Counted from the stretch's first letter, positions 1 to 8,455 are shown. The stretch: 64,000 nucleotides of DNA from Candidatus Gastranaerophilales bacterium (GCA_944324845.1 CALUXX010000005.1:1-64000), one strand, 5' to 3'. Numbers and translations: made by a program. The notes: generated by a model from the letters alone, not told the origin.

Positions 1-13
1 AATGAGTATAGAT

Positions 14-99
14 AACTGCAAATAACAGTTTGTAGGGGAGTTCTGATACTCCCCTATAAAAATGGCTATTTATCAACCATTTGTTGTGACATAGCCATT
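14..99 (+). other. Series of RNA hairpins at the window edge
   Basis: Three inverted repeats follow one another: AACTG/CAGTT (14-18 with 26-30), a perfect 9-bp stem TAGGGGAGT/ACTCCCCTA (33-41 with 48-56), and AATGGCTAT/ATAGCCATT (61-69 with 91-99). A strong terminator follows at about 104. No reading frame covers the stretch. This looks like the 3' part of a structured RNA that begins before the window. I could not identify it: there is no T-arm as in tmRNA or tRNA. Confidence 0.4.
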
Positions 100-103
100 T
101 AAA

Positions 104-134
104 AAAAGAACTCTAAAATAGAGTTCTTTTTTTT
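104..134 (+). terminator. Rho-independent terminator
   Basis: AAGAACTCTA and TAGAGTTCTT form a 10-bp stem around an AAA loop, followed by a run of T from 127 to 134. It ends whatever transcript enters from the left edge, probably the structured RNA. Confidence 0.85.
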
Positions 135-143
135 ATTGCAATA

Positions 144-169
144 AAAATAGCCGCGTTAATCGGCTTTTT
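144..169 (+). terminator. Second, weaker terminator-like hairpin
   Basis: AGCCG (149-153) pairs with CGGCT (161-165), extended by A-run and T-run flanks. Its position 15 bp after the first terminator suggests a backup terminator. Confidence 0.5.
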
Positions 170-332
170 CGGTAAAAGGTTAGTGTGTAGGAGAAAATAA
201 AGAAAAAGAAAATGGTTTATCTACTCTATATATACCCAAGATATCCTAGAAGAAAACATGATATGTGCGAAATTTTACATAACTTTACAATTTATTCTGA
301 TTATCACCATTGTTTTTGAGGATATTTCGGGT

Positions 333-361
333 TTGCATTTCGGATTTGTTTTGGTTAAAAT
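333..361 (+). promoter_or_regulatory. Promoter of the lptB operon
   Basis: A -35 TTGCAT (333-338) and a -10 TAAAAT (356-361) are separated by 17 bp, about 25 bp before the lptB start. The stretch between 181 and 332 shows no convincing gene. Confidence 0.55.
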
Positions 362-387
362 GTTTACTATAGTTAGAAGGGGATAAG

Positions 388-1113
388 ATGAAGATTGAGG
401 CTAAGAACTTAGTTAAGATATATGGGGAAAGAAGTGTTGTATCAGATATTTCGTTTGATATAAACAAAGGTGAAGTTGTTGGGTTATTAGGACCTAACGG
501 AGCCGGTAAAACCACTACATTTTATATGATTGTTGGTTTAGTAAAACCAAATTCGGGTGTAGTTACTATTGATGGAACTGAAATTACGAATTGGCCTATG
601 CACAAGCGTTCAAGAGCCGGGATTGGTTATTTGCCTCAAGAAGCATCAAGTTTCAGAACTTTATCTGTTGAAGATAATATCAAGTTAGTTTTAGAGATGA
701 ATATGAAACTGACTGAATGTGAAAAGAAGGCAAAATTAGAAGAATTATTGGCAGAATTTGGGGTTGCAAGACTTAGAAAAGCGGCTGCAATTTCTTTATC
801 AGGTGGTGAAAGAAGAAGGGTAGAACTTGCAAGAGCGCTTGCTGCAAGTCCTGATTTTATTTTGCTTGATGAACCGTTTACGGGGATTGACCCGATTGCG
901 ATTGGGGAGATTAAGGATAATATTAGAAAATTGTCTGAGGATAAAGGGTTAGGGGTTTTGATTACTGACCACAATCCAAAGGCTACTTTATCTATTACGG
1001 ATAGAGCTTATGTAATTTTTGACGGAAGAATTAAAATTCAGGGTAAAAGTACTGATGTTGCGGTTGACCCTGTGGCTAAAGAATTTTATTTAGGAAAGGA
1101 TTTCACTTTATAA
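388..1113 (+). CDS. lptB: LPS export ABC transporter ATPase LptB
   Basis: This 241-aa protein is the ATPase that powers LPS extraction from the inner membrane by the LptBFG complex. Walker A GPNGAGKTT (about residues 36-44), signature LSGGERRRVE and Walker B ILLDEPFTGID are all present, and the length is normal for LptB. The start follows an AGAAGGGG ribosome site. The stop overlaps the ATG of the next gene (TAATG), and that gene encodes a YjgP/YjgQ permease. This coupling distinguishes it from other ABC ATPases and supports the LptB call. It implies the cell makes LPS. Confidence 0.93.
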   Translation: MKIEAKNLVKIYGERSVVSDISFDINKGEVVGLLGPNGAGKTTTFYMIVGLVKPNSGVVTIDGTEITNWPMHKRSRAGIGYLPQEASSFRTLSVEDNIKLVLEMNMKLTECEKKAKLEELLAEFGVARLRKAAAISLSGGERRRVELARALAASPDFILLDEPFTGIDPIAIGEIKDNIRKLSEDKGLGVLITDHNPKATLSITDRAYVIFDGRIKIQGKSTDVAVDPVAKEFYLGKDFTL

Positions 1114-2231
1114 TGAGTTTTAAATTTCCTAAAATTACTATATATGACAGATACATGTTTAAGCAGGTAGCATTGGCTTCTATGGTTGCTATTTTGCTAT
1201 TTACCATTGTTTGGGTTGCGCCTGAAATGTTATTGAATATCATCAAAGGTGCTTTGGCCGGTGAATATGGTTTGAAAACTGCTGTGTATTTGTTCATTTG
1301 CGAGTTGCCTAAGATTTTAGAAAAGGCTTTTCCTGTTGGTTTGTTGTTAGGTTCTTTATTTACATTTGACAAAATGAGTAAGGATTCTGAGTTAACAATA
1401 TTTAGGGCTGTCGGAATGTCTTTTCCTAGAATTATTGCCCCTGTTGTTCTGTTGGGAGTTATTTTCACGGTTTGTTCATTTCTAATCGCTGGAAAATTAA
1501 CTTCAAAATCAGAAGACAAATTGAGAGCTATTCGTGGGGATGTTATTTCTACGCAGTATATTTATGCTCAAAAAGATAAAAAAGGTCATCCTCGAATGGC
1601 TGTTGTTGTTTCAAAATCTTATGGGCGTGAGTTAAGAAGGGTTATTGTATTAGATTTTTCTGATAATATTTATCAAGATGTTCATCAGTTATCTCATATT
1701 TATTCTGCTGAGAACGGTTATGCTTATGATGATCGTTGGGAATTACGTAATGTAACTAATTATAAGATTTCTTCCGAGGGAATTTTTGAATCGATAAATA
1801 CGATTGATAAAATGGATATTTTGGAAGGTGAATCGGCTAAAAATGCTTTCACGCTTTTGACTTATTCGTCTGTTAAGGTGCGTGATATTAATAATAAGAA
1901 TTTAAGACGTTATGTTAAACTTCTGAAAAAAGAAAATTTAGCAGAAGAATACAATTCTATGTTGAATAAATATTTGCAACGTTTTACACAACCTCTTGTG
2001 TGTTTGTTGATGGCTGTTTTGGGAAGTTTGTTGGGCTTTAGCAAACCGCGTGAGCAAAAATTTATTGGAATGGTTATTGCGATTGGTATGATTTTCCTAT
2101 ACTATGTTACGCTCCCATTCTTTGATTTATTGGCGGAAAAACAAATTTTGTCCCCATATATCACTTCAACGCTTCCAATATTAGCATTTATGTATGCAAT
2201 TAGTGTATTTTATAAATTAAAGGATCTGTAG
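1113..2231 (+). CDS. LptF/LptG (YjgP/YjgQ) family permease
   Basis: This 372-aa inner-membrane protein has the YjgP/YjgQ layout: an N-terminal pair of membrane segments, a periplasmic beta-rich middle (about residues 120-270) and C-terminal membrane helices (about 290-368). It forms the membrane part of the LPS exporter. It starts inside the lptB stop, so the two are translationally coupled. Only one permease is present here; in many non-proteobacterial genomes one subunit is encoded elsewhere or acts as a homodimer. I cannot decide between LptF and LptG from sequence alone. Confidence 0.85.
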   Translation: MSFKFPKITIYDRYMFKQVALASMVAILLFTIVWVAPEMLLNIIKGALAGEYGLKTAVYLFICELPKILEKAFPVGLLLGSLFTFDKMSKDSELTIFRAVGMSFPRIIAPVVLLGVIFTVCSFLIAGKLTSKSEDKLRAIRGDVISTQYIYAQKDKKGHPRMAVVVSKSYGRELRRVIVLDFSDNIYQDVHQLSHIYSAENGYAYDDRWELRNVTNYKISSEGIFESINTIDKMDILEGESAKNAFTLLTYSSVKVRDINNKNLRRYVKLLKKENLAEEYNSMLNKYLQRFTQPLVCLLMAVLGSLLGFSKPREQKFIGMVIAIGMIFLYYVTLPFFDLLAEKQILSPYITSTLPILAFMYAISVFYKLKDL

Positions 2232-2232
2232 T

Positions 2233-3042
2233 ATGAAACATTTGAAGAAATTATTATTTGTTGTATTTTTAATGATCGCTTGTGTTAGCCCGACTTTTGC
2301 TCGTGGGGATATAAGTGTAACTAAGGATAATGGGGTTTACCATGTTATTTTGAAGGGTGAACGTATTAAGAAAAAAATGAAGTTTGTTGTTTCTGAAGAT
2401 TTAATTACTAACAGAGAAGCTCATATTAGAGGGCGTTCAGAACTTACAATTAACACCGGATTTTTTGATCCTAAAAATGCAAAATCTATATCTTATATCG
2501 TTACTGATAGAATGATTTCCGGTGATCCTATGTTTAATAGTGCGTTGTTGGCTAATCCTTTCTTCAGAAAAAATATGAATAAAATTCTTAACCGTACTGA
2601 ATTCAGAATTATGGAATGCGGTAATAAACGTGAATATGCTATTGTAGCTCACAATGCTGAAGTTCCGTTTGGTTGTGTTGTCGAAACATCTGCTCAAGGC
2701 GGACCTTTGATTTGGCCTGAATTGAGATTAGAAGAAGAAGGTTTTATTGTTAAAAATGCGGCTGGTGAAGTTATTCGTGAATCTGCTCATGTCTTACAAA
2801 AAACTTCTCGTACTATTATCGGTATAAAAGGTACTGATGAATGTCATATTCTAATTATTACAGATGAAAACCCTATGGATATGTATGAAGTTCAACAGTT
2901 GTGTAAAGATTTGCAGCTTGATAGAGCAATGGCTTTCGATGGAGGAAGCTCAACTTCATTTAATTATAAAAATATCGAAGTTATTTCAACTAAAGGTGAT
3001 GGTGCGGGTAGAATGTTGAAGTCATTTATGGTAATTCACTAA
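2233..3042 (+). CDS. Secreted phosphodiester glycosidase family protein (NAGPA-like)
   Basis: This 269-aa protein begins with a signal peptide (basic start, hydrophobic core to about residue 22, cleavage after TFA). The rest resembles the DUF2233/phosphodiester glycosidase fold of the mammalian uncovering enzyme: TGFFDPKN, GGPLIWP, RTIIGIKG and the hallmark FDGGSSTS near residues 240-248. The family cleaves sugar phosphodiesters and is often annotated as exopolysaccharide-related. It sits one base after the permease stop, so it is in the lpt operon. A role on envelope polysaccharide is inferred. Confidence 0.78.
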   Translation: MKHLKKLLFVVFLMIACVSPTFARGDISVTKDNGVYHVILKGERIKKKMKFVVSEDLITNREAHIRGRSELTINTGFFDPKNAKSISYIVTDRMISGDPMFNSALLANPFFRKNMNKILNRTEFRIMECGNKREYAIVAHNAEVPFGCVVETSAQGGPLIWPELRLEEEGFIVKNAAGEVIRESAHVLQKTSRTIIGIKGTDECHILIITDENPMDMYEVQQLCKDLQLDRAMAFDGGSSTSFNYKNIEVISTKGDGAGRMLKSFMVIH

Positions 3043-3075
3043 ACCATTTCTTTTAGGAATTTTTATTGATATTTG

Positions 3076-3107
3076 AAAACCTGTAAAGAGTTATCTTTAC
3101 AGGTTTT
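3076..3107 (+). terminator. Terminator of the lptB operon
   Basis: AAAACCTGTAAAGA and TCTTTACAGGTTTT form a 14-bp perfect stem around GTTA, ending in a T-run. Confidence 0.85.
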
Positions 3108-3120
3108 GTATATTTTATAA

Positions 3121-3260
3121 TGACAAGACCCTGAAACAAGTTCAGGGTGACGTGTATATTTACCCCTGAAACAAGTTCGGTGTGATGTGTTTATTTGCTC
3201 CTGAAACGATTTTGGTTGTTTGGTAGGGCAACTTTGTCACCCTGAATTTATTTCAGGGGC
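3121..3260. repeat. Dispersed palindromic repeat cluster (CCTGAAACAAGTTCAGG type)
   Basis: The stretch contains CCTGAAACAAGTTCAGG followed by GTGAC, two decayed copies, and GTCACCCTGAATTTATTTCAGGGG. These are the same two palindromes that make up the tandem array at 43.1-43.9 kb. They lie between the lpt operon terminator and a convergent gene, a typical place for REP-like elements. No coding potential is seen. Confidence 0.75.
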
Positions 3261-3330
3261 TAGATGTTAAGATACCTCATGTTTTTCTAGTGTTGATAAA
3301 AATTCGGGGTGATAATTAAATAATTGGGGG

Positions 3331-4122
3331 TTATGAACTTGTGTCACGATGGAATTTTCGGATTTGTTCGGTTAATTCTCCGGGAATTTTTATGTTTTGT
3401 AATGCCATATGGTATTTTTTTAGGTTAGCAATACTTTCAGATTCTTCTAATAAATTTCTTTCCGGTTCAATTTTAATATTATCTTTTACTTTTTCAAAGT
3501 CTGTTTTTGCTTCTTTGGCTATAATTTTTGCAACGACTTCATCCAAATCACTTCCGCCCACTCCGTATTTTGAGGCAATTTCCGGAACTGTTTTTCCTTG
3601 AGGGAAAGTATAGAGCCAGTTTACTGAAAGTCTGTCCCCATCTCCTACGTGTAAAACACCCTTTTGGTGCGGGGTGTACATAATATCTCTTTTAAAAGGG
3701 CTATGGCCCAGTCCTATGGCGTGTCCTATTTCGTGAAGTATTGTATGGTAAACTTCACCTTCATCCATATAATCTGCGTGTACAAGTCCGTCTGTTAATC
3801 CTATGGATACATTTGCGCTGTATAGACGATTTGCTTTGTCATAGTGAAAGTAACAATAGCCTAAGGCTTGTCTTTCAACTCTTTTCCATTCTATATCTAC
3901 ATTAGAATTGTTTAACTTGTCTACAATAACAAATGATACTTTTCCGTTAGAAACTTTGTGCCATTCATCAAGTGCTTTTTTAACCAAAGCACGGTATTTG
4001 GAGTCTTGTCCTTGTTTGGAATAAAACTTCATGGGTGCAATATATACTTTTAATGGCATAAAACTCCAGCGAATTAATCGCCCGTTTTTTACAGATTCTT
4101 GTAAATAAGTTTTCTTCTCCAT
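3331..4122 (-). CDS. Matrixin-like zinc metalloprotease (M10 family)
   Basis: This 263-aa protein carries the full metzincin zinc site HEIGHAIGLGHS (about residues 131-142) followed by a DIMYTP Met-turn, as in M10A/matrixin proteases. Upstream is a matrixin-like region with the invariant short strands. No signal peptide or membrane segment is visible, which is odd for a secreted protease. The C-terminal 80 residues are charged and lack haemolysin-type GGXGXD repeats. The substrate is unknown. The gene stands alone, divergent from ybaB, and a TACAAT box ends 6 bp before its ATG. Confidence 0.8.
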   Translation of the reverse strand: MEKKTYLQESVKNGRLIRWSFMPLKVYIAPMKFYSKQGQDSKYRALVKKALDEWHKVSNGKVSFVIVDKLNNSNVDIEWKRVERQALGYCYFHYDKANRLYSANVSIGLTDGLVHADYMDEGEVYHTILHEIGHAIGLGHSPFKRDIMYTPHQKGVLHVGDGDRLSVNWLYTFPQGKTVPEIASKYGVGGSDLDEVVAKIIAKEAKTDFEKVKDNIKIEPERNLLEESESIANLKKYHMALQNIKIPGELTEQIRKFHRDTSS

Positions 4123-4198
4123 ATTTTTATTGTATAATAAACTGTACTATAAGAAAAGTAAGTTATTACATAATAAACACAGACTAAGGAGAAAAAAT

Positions 4199-4540
4199 AT
4201 GGGTATGAATTTAATGAACATTATGAAAACTGTTCAAAAAGCTCAAAGCAAAGCAGTTGAAGTTCAAAAAGAATTAGAAGAATTGGAAATTACTGGTGTT
4301 GCTGGTAATGGTTCTATTAAAGTTATTTGCAACGGACAAGGAAAATTTAAGTCAATTAAAATTGCACCTGAAGCAATTAATCCAGAAAATCCATCTTCAG
4401 TAGATGCTGATTCAATCGAAATGCTTGAAGATTTAATTTCTTCTGCTATGGCACAAGCTAATGAACAATCTTCAAAAATTATGTCAGAAAAAATGAAGAA
4501 AATTACCGGTGGAATTAGTATTCCGGGACTTAATTTCTAA
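4199..4540 (+). CDS. ybaB: YbaB/EbfC family nucleoid-associated protein
   Basis: The protein is 113 aa from the ATG at 4199, which follows AAGGAGA at a good distance; an upstream in-frame extension to 4130 lacks a ribosome site. The sequence has the YbaB pattern: coiled N-terminal helix KTVQKAQSKAVEVQKELEEL, the GNGSIKVICNGQGKFKSIKI core and a helical C-terminus. The family binds DNA as a dimer. Its stop overlaps the recR start, and ybaB-recR is a widely conserved pair. Confidence 0.92.
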   Translation: MGMNLMNIMKTVQKAQSKAVEVQKELEELEITGVAGNGSIKVICNGQGKFKSIKIAPEAINPENPSSVDADSIEMLEDLISSAMAQANEQSSKIMSEKMKKITGGISIPGLNF

Positions 4541-5136
4541 TGATTTATCCAAAGTCAATAGCAGCATTAATCGAGCAGTTTCAGAAATTCCCTTCAGTAG
4601 GTCCGAAATCTGCTCAACGTATGGCATTTTACTTGCTTAGAATGCCGATGGCTGATGTTGAAAATTTTGCAAAAGCAATGATTGAAGCAAAGAAAAATAC
4701 TCACGCTTGTGAGATTTGCTTCAATCTTTCTTCGCAAAGTCCTTGTGAAATTTGTTCATCACCTCAAAGAGATAGGTCTGTTATTTGCGTTGTTGCTGAA
4801 ACAAAAGATCTTATTGCTATTGAAAAAACTAATGAATATAAAGGTTTATATCATGTTTTGCAGGGCTTAATTTCCCCAATGGATGGCGTTGGTGCTGATG
4901 ATATAAGAATAAAAGAATTGTTAAACAGGCTTACTGATGAAGGAGTTAAAGAAGTTATATTGGCTTTGAGTCCTTCTGTTGAAGGTGAGGCAACAAGTTT
5001 GTATTTAACAAAATTGATTAAGCCTTTCGGTATAAAAGTTTCTCGCATTGCGTTTGGTCTTCCTGTGGGTGCTGACTTAGAGTATGCTGATGAAATTACT
5101 ATTGCAAAAGCTCTGGAAGGTCGGCACGAAATTTAA
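4540..5136 (+). CDS. recR: Recombination protein RecR
   Basis: This 198-aa protein has the normal RecR length and order: an N-terminal helix-hairpin-helix (FPSVGPKSAQRMAFYLL), a four-cysteine zinc finger (CEICFN...CEIC, about residues 57-72) and a Toprim domain with the VVAET and LSPSVEGEATSLYL motifs. RecR works with RecO/RecF to load RecA on gapped DNA. It is translationally coupled to ybaB. Confidence 0.95.
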   Translation: MIYPKSIAALIEQFQKFPSVGPKSAQRMAFYLLRMPMADVENFAKAMIEAKKNTHACEICFNLSSQSPCEICSSPQRDRSVICVVAETKDLIAIEKTNEYKGLYHVLQGLISPMDGVGADDIRIKELLNRLTDEGVKEVILALSPSVEGEATSLYLTKLIKPFGIKVSRIAFGLPVGADLEYADEITIAKALEGRHEI

Positions 5137-5138
5137 GC

Positions 5139-5167
5139 AAAAAAAACCTGATTTCAAAGAAATCAGG
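5139..5167 (-). terminator. Terminator for the leftward small gene
   Basis: CCTGATTTC (5147-5155) pairs with GAAATCAGG (5159-5167). The eight A residues at 5139-5146 make a T-run on the minus strand, so it terminates leftward transcription from the 56-aa gene. It may weakly serve recR too. Confidence 0.75.
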
Positions 5168-5212
5168 GAAAAATTTGTAGGGGAAAAATTAAATTGGAGT
5201 TAAAAAAATCTT

Positions 5213-5383
5213 TTATGCAATGTGTAATAATTGCTTGTTGTAACTTGCGATAAAGTTCATTTGTTGGAATAATAAATCAGATCTGTCAACAAATGGTTCT
5301 TGCGGTGAAACTGTTGTTGTTACTTGGTTTTGATATAATTCGTTTAATTTCTTATCTAATTTTTTTAAATTTTTAAGTGCCAT
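5213..5383 (-). CDS. Small hypothetical protein, 56 aa
   Basis: A short frame starts MALKNLKKLDKKLNELYQ and ends NKQLLHIA. Its start follows a GAGAGAG ribosome-site candidate, and a minus-strand terminator lies 46 bp past its stop. Upstream, a 15-bp AT palindrome (5422-5436) is identical to one before the CHAP gene at 9.4 kb. The peptide is soluble and helical, with no signal or membrane segment. The family is not recognised. The flanking signals make it a likely real gene. Confidence 0.6.
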   Translation of the reverse strand: MALKNLKKLDKKLNELYQNQVTTTVSPQEPFVDRSDLLFQQMNFIASYNKQLLHIA

Positions 5384-5421
5384 AATTTACTCTCTCAATC
5401 TTCTTATTCATCTCTCGTGTA

Positions 5422-5436
5422 TATATAAAGTATATA
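5422..5436 (-). promoter_or_regulatory. AT palindrome upstream of the 56-aa gene
   Basis: TATATAAAGTATATA (TATATA arms around AAG) lies 38 bp before the start. The identical 15-mer occurs at 9415-9429, 29 bp before another leftward gene. It may be a shared operator or an AT-rich promoter element. The rest of 5437-5672 holds only likely promoter sequence for the LCP gene. Confidence 0.4.
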
Positions 5437-5672
5437 CAAAAGTCTAAATTTCAGAAAAGAGTATATATCGTTACAAAACTTAACAATATTCTGCAAGCCT
5501 TTACAATGCTGGATGTTATAGCTTTTGCGATGGCAAAAACCTTTAAATAAAGGAATTTAGGCTGTGGGGTGAAATCTTTCCTTGCATATTGTTAAAATAC
5601 ATAGTTTATACTATATCTATTCCGTGATTTTATTATAAAATGGGATTATAATAGGATTAAAAAGTTTGAGAT

Positions 5673-7052
5673 ATGTTAAATATGCAAGATAGAAACAAGA
5701 AAAAGAGGGTATCTAGTTATACGCAAAAGCGTAAACGTAGTGTAGATGGTTCGGAAGCTCATTTTTCATCATACCCTAGTTATAGAGTTAAAAAATCAAA
5801 TTCATTCAGAAAAATATTAACTTTAATGATAATAGTATTTTTCGTTGCGATATTTGCAATATTATTATTTGCAAATAATAAGGAAATATTGATTGGTAAA
5901 TTAGGTGAAAATTCATATATTTCTACATTTTTATCTAAATTATCAAAAGAGAACAGTTCAAAGGATCCGGGATTTTCATTACCTTTTGGTTTGAGAAGAC
6001 AAAATATTTTGTTATTGGGTGTAGATTCTAATGGTGCGGATTCTGACTTGTGGGTTGGAACACGTACTGATACTATGATAGTTTTGAATATTGACCCTAA
6101 AACAAAAACTGTTAATGCTTTAACTATACCTCGTGATAGTAAGGTTTATTTGCCTAAGGGAATGGGAATTCAAAAAATTAATGCTGCCCATGCTATTGGT
6201 GGTGTTGATATGACTAAGCAGACAATAGAAGATACTTTGGGTATTCATATTGACAGATATATTATGGTTCATGATGATGCTGTTAGAGAAATTGTTAAGG
6301 CGCTTGGCGGTGTTGATATTTATGTAGAAAAAGATATGCACTACAACGACAACGCTGGAAAATTACATATTAATATTTCAAAGGGTAAGCATCATTTAAC
6401 AGAAAAAGATGTCGTTGAATATTTGCGTTTCAGACACGATGCATTGGGTGATATTGGAAGAACTCAGCGTCAACAATGGTTTTTGAGAGGTCTTCTTGCT
6501 GAGATACAAAAACCTGAAACTATTGCAAAAATTCCTAAGATAATTTCTGTTGCAGGTAAATACATTAAAACAGATATGTCTGTTTATGAAATGACTCAAT
6601 ATGCATCGTTAGCTAAGCATTTTGACAAAGATAATATAGAAAGTGCAATGCTTCCTGGTGCTCCAAATAAACATGGTTATACAAGTTATTGGATTTTAGA
6701 TCCGAAAATGACACAAGAAGTTGTAAACAGACTTATCTACAGGCAAATGGCAGGTGAGCGCAAAGAAAAATATACTGCAAGTATTATGAGTTCTCCTGAT
6801 GATGTGGCAGAGGCTAAAGCACTAAAAGCAGCATTAGAAAATGCAGGTATTGAAGTTAAATGTTCAGGAACATTACGTTCTACTCATTCACAATTTATAG
6901 CTCACTCAAAATATGTAACTATAGATTATTATGCAGATTTGAAAAAAGCAGTTCCTGAAGTTAAGTCAAGACAATTTGTTTATGCTCCATCAACATTTAT
7001 GTGTGCTGATACAGATTTTACGATTGTAACCGGCGGGGAAAACGGTATTTAG
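5673..7052 (+). CDS. LytR-CpsA-Psr (LCP) family glycopolymer transferase
   Basis: This 459-aa type II membrane protein has a basic cytoplasmic tail, one membrane helix (about 46-66), an LCP domain (about 110-260, with RTDTMIVLNIDPKT, IPRDSKVYLP and the FRHD-type arginines) and a C-terminal LytR_C domain (about 365-455). LCP enzymes move lipid-linked glycopolymers such as teichoic acid or capsule to the cell wall. This fits the CDP-ribitol polymer cluster at 18-24 kb. A minor upstream part of the start region offers MLNM; the first ATG was kept. Confidence 0.87.
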   Translation: MLNMQDRNKKKRVSSYTQKRKRSVDGSEAHFSSYPSYRVKKSNSFRKILTLMIIVFFVAIFAILLFANNKEILIGKLGENSYISTFLSKLSKENSSKDPGFSLPFGLRRQNILLLGVDSNGADSDLWVGTRTDTMIVLNIDPKTKTVNALTIPRDSKVYLPKGMGIQKINAAHAIGGVDMTKQTIEDTLGIHIDRYIMVHDDAVREIVKALGGVDIYVEKDMHYNDNAGKLHINISKGKHHLTEKDVVEYLRFRHDALGDIGRTQRQQWFLRGLLAEIQKPETIAKIPKIISVAGKYIKTDMSVYEMTQYASLAKHFDKDNIESAMLPGAPNKHGYTSYWILDPKMTQEVVNRLIYRQMAGERKEKYTASIMSSPDDVAEAKALKAALENAGIEVKCSGTLRSTHSQFIAHSKYVTIDYYADLKKAVPEVKSRQFVYAPSTFMCADTDFTIVTGGENGI

Positions 7053-7079
7053 AAAACAAACAAAAGAGGGAAATATCTT

Positions 7080-7718
7080 ATGGTAATGAATGCAATTATA
7101 AACAGAAAAAGTGTTAGAAAATATTCAGATAAACCTATTAGTGATGAAGTGTTAAATAAGATATTGGAAGCAGGCAGACTTGCTCCTTCTTGGGTTAACG
7201 TTCAGCCTTGGAAGTTTATAGTTGTTAAAAATCAAGAGGTAAAAGATTTATTATCATTAGCATCTGGTGGACAAAAACAAGTTAAAACCGCAAATATTTT
7301 GATTTGTTGTGTTGCGGATTTGGATAGCTGGAATAGAACAAATTTTGGCAAAGTTCTCGAGCAAAAAGGTCTTGATGAACAAGCAAGAGAAGGTATTGTG
7401 ACTTCCAAATTGTTAAATCCTTCAACTTTAGGTGAGCAAATAGCTTTATTAAGAAGCGTTGAACAGGTTACTTATGCAGTTGCTTATATGACTTTGGAAG
7501 CTGAAGAACAAGGAGTTGGATGTTGCGTTATTGGTGCAACTTCTAATGAATTAACCCATCTTGATGATGGTTATGCACAACAGGTTAAAGAGAAATTAAA
7601 TCTTAATGAAAGACAGGTGCTTGTGGATATTCTTGCTTTGGGTTATGAAGAACCTGTAATAAATGCTAAAAAGCTTAGAAAAGAACCTTCTGAAGTCATT
7701 TTTCACGAGTCATTATAG
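7080..7718 (+). CDS. Nitroreductase family protein
   Basis: The 212-aa protein has the FMN-binding nitroreductase pattern: INRKSVRKYSDKPI at the N-terminus, LAPSWVNVQPWKFIVV, and the C-terminal LALGYEEP. The family reduces nitro compounds, quinones or flavins with NAD(P)H, and the true substrate cannot be read from sequence. The start follows AAGAGGG by a normal distance, and the gene lies 27 bp after the LCP gene. It may be co-transcribed with it. Confidence 0.85.
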   Translation: MVMNAIINRKSVRKYSDKPISDEVLNKILEAGRLAPSWVNVQPWKFIVVKNQEVKDLLSLASGGQKQVKTANILICCVADLDSWNRTNFGKVLEQKGLDEQAREGIVTSKLLNPSTLGEQIALLRSVEQVTYAVAYMTLEAEEQGVGCCVIGATSNELTHLDDGYAQQVKEKLNLNERQVLVDILALGYEEPVINAKKLRKEPSEVIFHESL

Positions 7719-7738
7719 ATAATATTTTAGTTCATGGA

Positions 7739-7767
7739 TTGTAACCCTTTGAAAAACATGGTATAAT
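7739..7767 (+). promoter_or_regulatory. Promoter of lemA
   Basis: TTGTAA (7739-7744) and a perfect TATAAT (7762-7767) are spaced by 17 bp, 30 bp before the gene. Confidence 0.75.
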
Positions 7768-7797
7768 CAAATATACACAACAAAAGAGGATACTAGG

Positions 7798-8403
7798 ATG
7801 ACTTACATTAATGAAGGAGATTTTACAATTATGATTACAACACTTGTACTTGTGGTTATTGCGGTGATTATTGTTGCTGCCTTGTATGGTATGTATACAA
7901 GACTTATCCAATTAAAAAACAAAGTAAAAGAGGCAATGAGTGGTATTGATGTTCAGTTGAATAAAAGATACAGCCTTATTCCAAATATATTGACTATTGC
8001 AAACAAATTTATGGAACACGAAAGAGAATTGTTCCAAAGTATTACAGAATTGAGATCTCAGGCATCAAGCATTCGTTCAACTCAAGATACTATTGCTAAG
8101 AAAATTGATTTGGATAATCAAATTGCATCTAAGATGGGTCAGTTGATGGTGAATGTTGAAAATTATCCGCAATTAAAATCTGATCAAACTATGATGAATG
8201 CAATGCAAACATATTCAGAAATTGAGGAACATATTGCAGCTGCAAGAAGATTTTATAACAGTGCTGTTAATGAAATCAATAATGCGATTGAAATTTTCCC
8301 AAGTTCTTTGATTGCAGGTATGTTGGGAATGAAGGTTTATCCGTTCTTCGAAGCAAATGAAGCTGCAAGACAAGAAATTAATGCATCAAATTACTTTAAC
8401 TAG
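7798..8403 (+). CDS. lemA: LemA family protein
   Basis: The protein has a short N-terminus, one membrane helix (VLVVIAVIIVAALYGMY) and the LemA helical body starting QLKNKVKEAMSGIDVQLNKRYSLIPNIL, with the usual NSAVNEINNAIEIFPSSLIAGMLG near the end. The family is membrane-anchored with the body on the far side, and its function is unclear. Two starts are possible: 7798, after AGAGGA, or 7831, after GAAGGAG. The second gives the normal short LemA N-terminus. The gene has its own promoter and terminator. Confidence 0.88.
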   Translation: MTYINEGDFTIMITTLVLVVIAVIIVAALYGMYTRLIQLKNKVKEAMSGIDVQLNKRYSLIPNILTIANKFMEHERELFQSITELRSQASSIRSTQDTIAKKIDLDNQIASKMGQLMVNVENYPQLKSDQTMMNAMQTYSEIEEHIAAARRFYNSAVNEINNAIEIFPSSLIAGMLGMKVYPFFEANEAARQEINASNYFN

Positions 8404-8430
8404 GATGGAAAATAAAATATAGCTTTTGTG

Positions 8431-8455
8431 AAACGGGTTGAAATAGACCCGTTTT
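8431..8455 (+). terminator. Terminator of lemA
   Basis: AAACGGGT pairs with ACCCGTTT around an 8-base loop, ending in TTTT directly before the tRNA gene. Confidence 0.75.

Noticed and set aside
1-134. 3' end of tmRNA
   Set aside because: No tRNA-like T arm or acceptor end is present before the terminator.
212-319. 35-aa frame starting MVYLLYIYPRYPRR before lptB
   Set aside because: The only AGGAG is about 20 bases from the ATG, and the frame lies in AT-rich promoter DNA; no other support.
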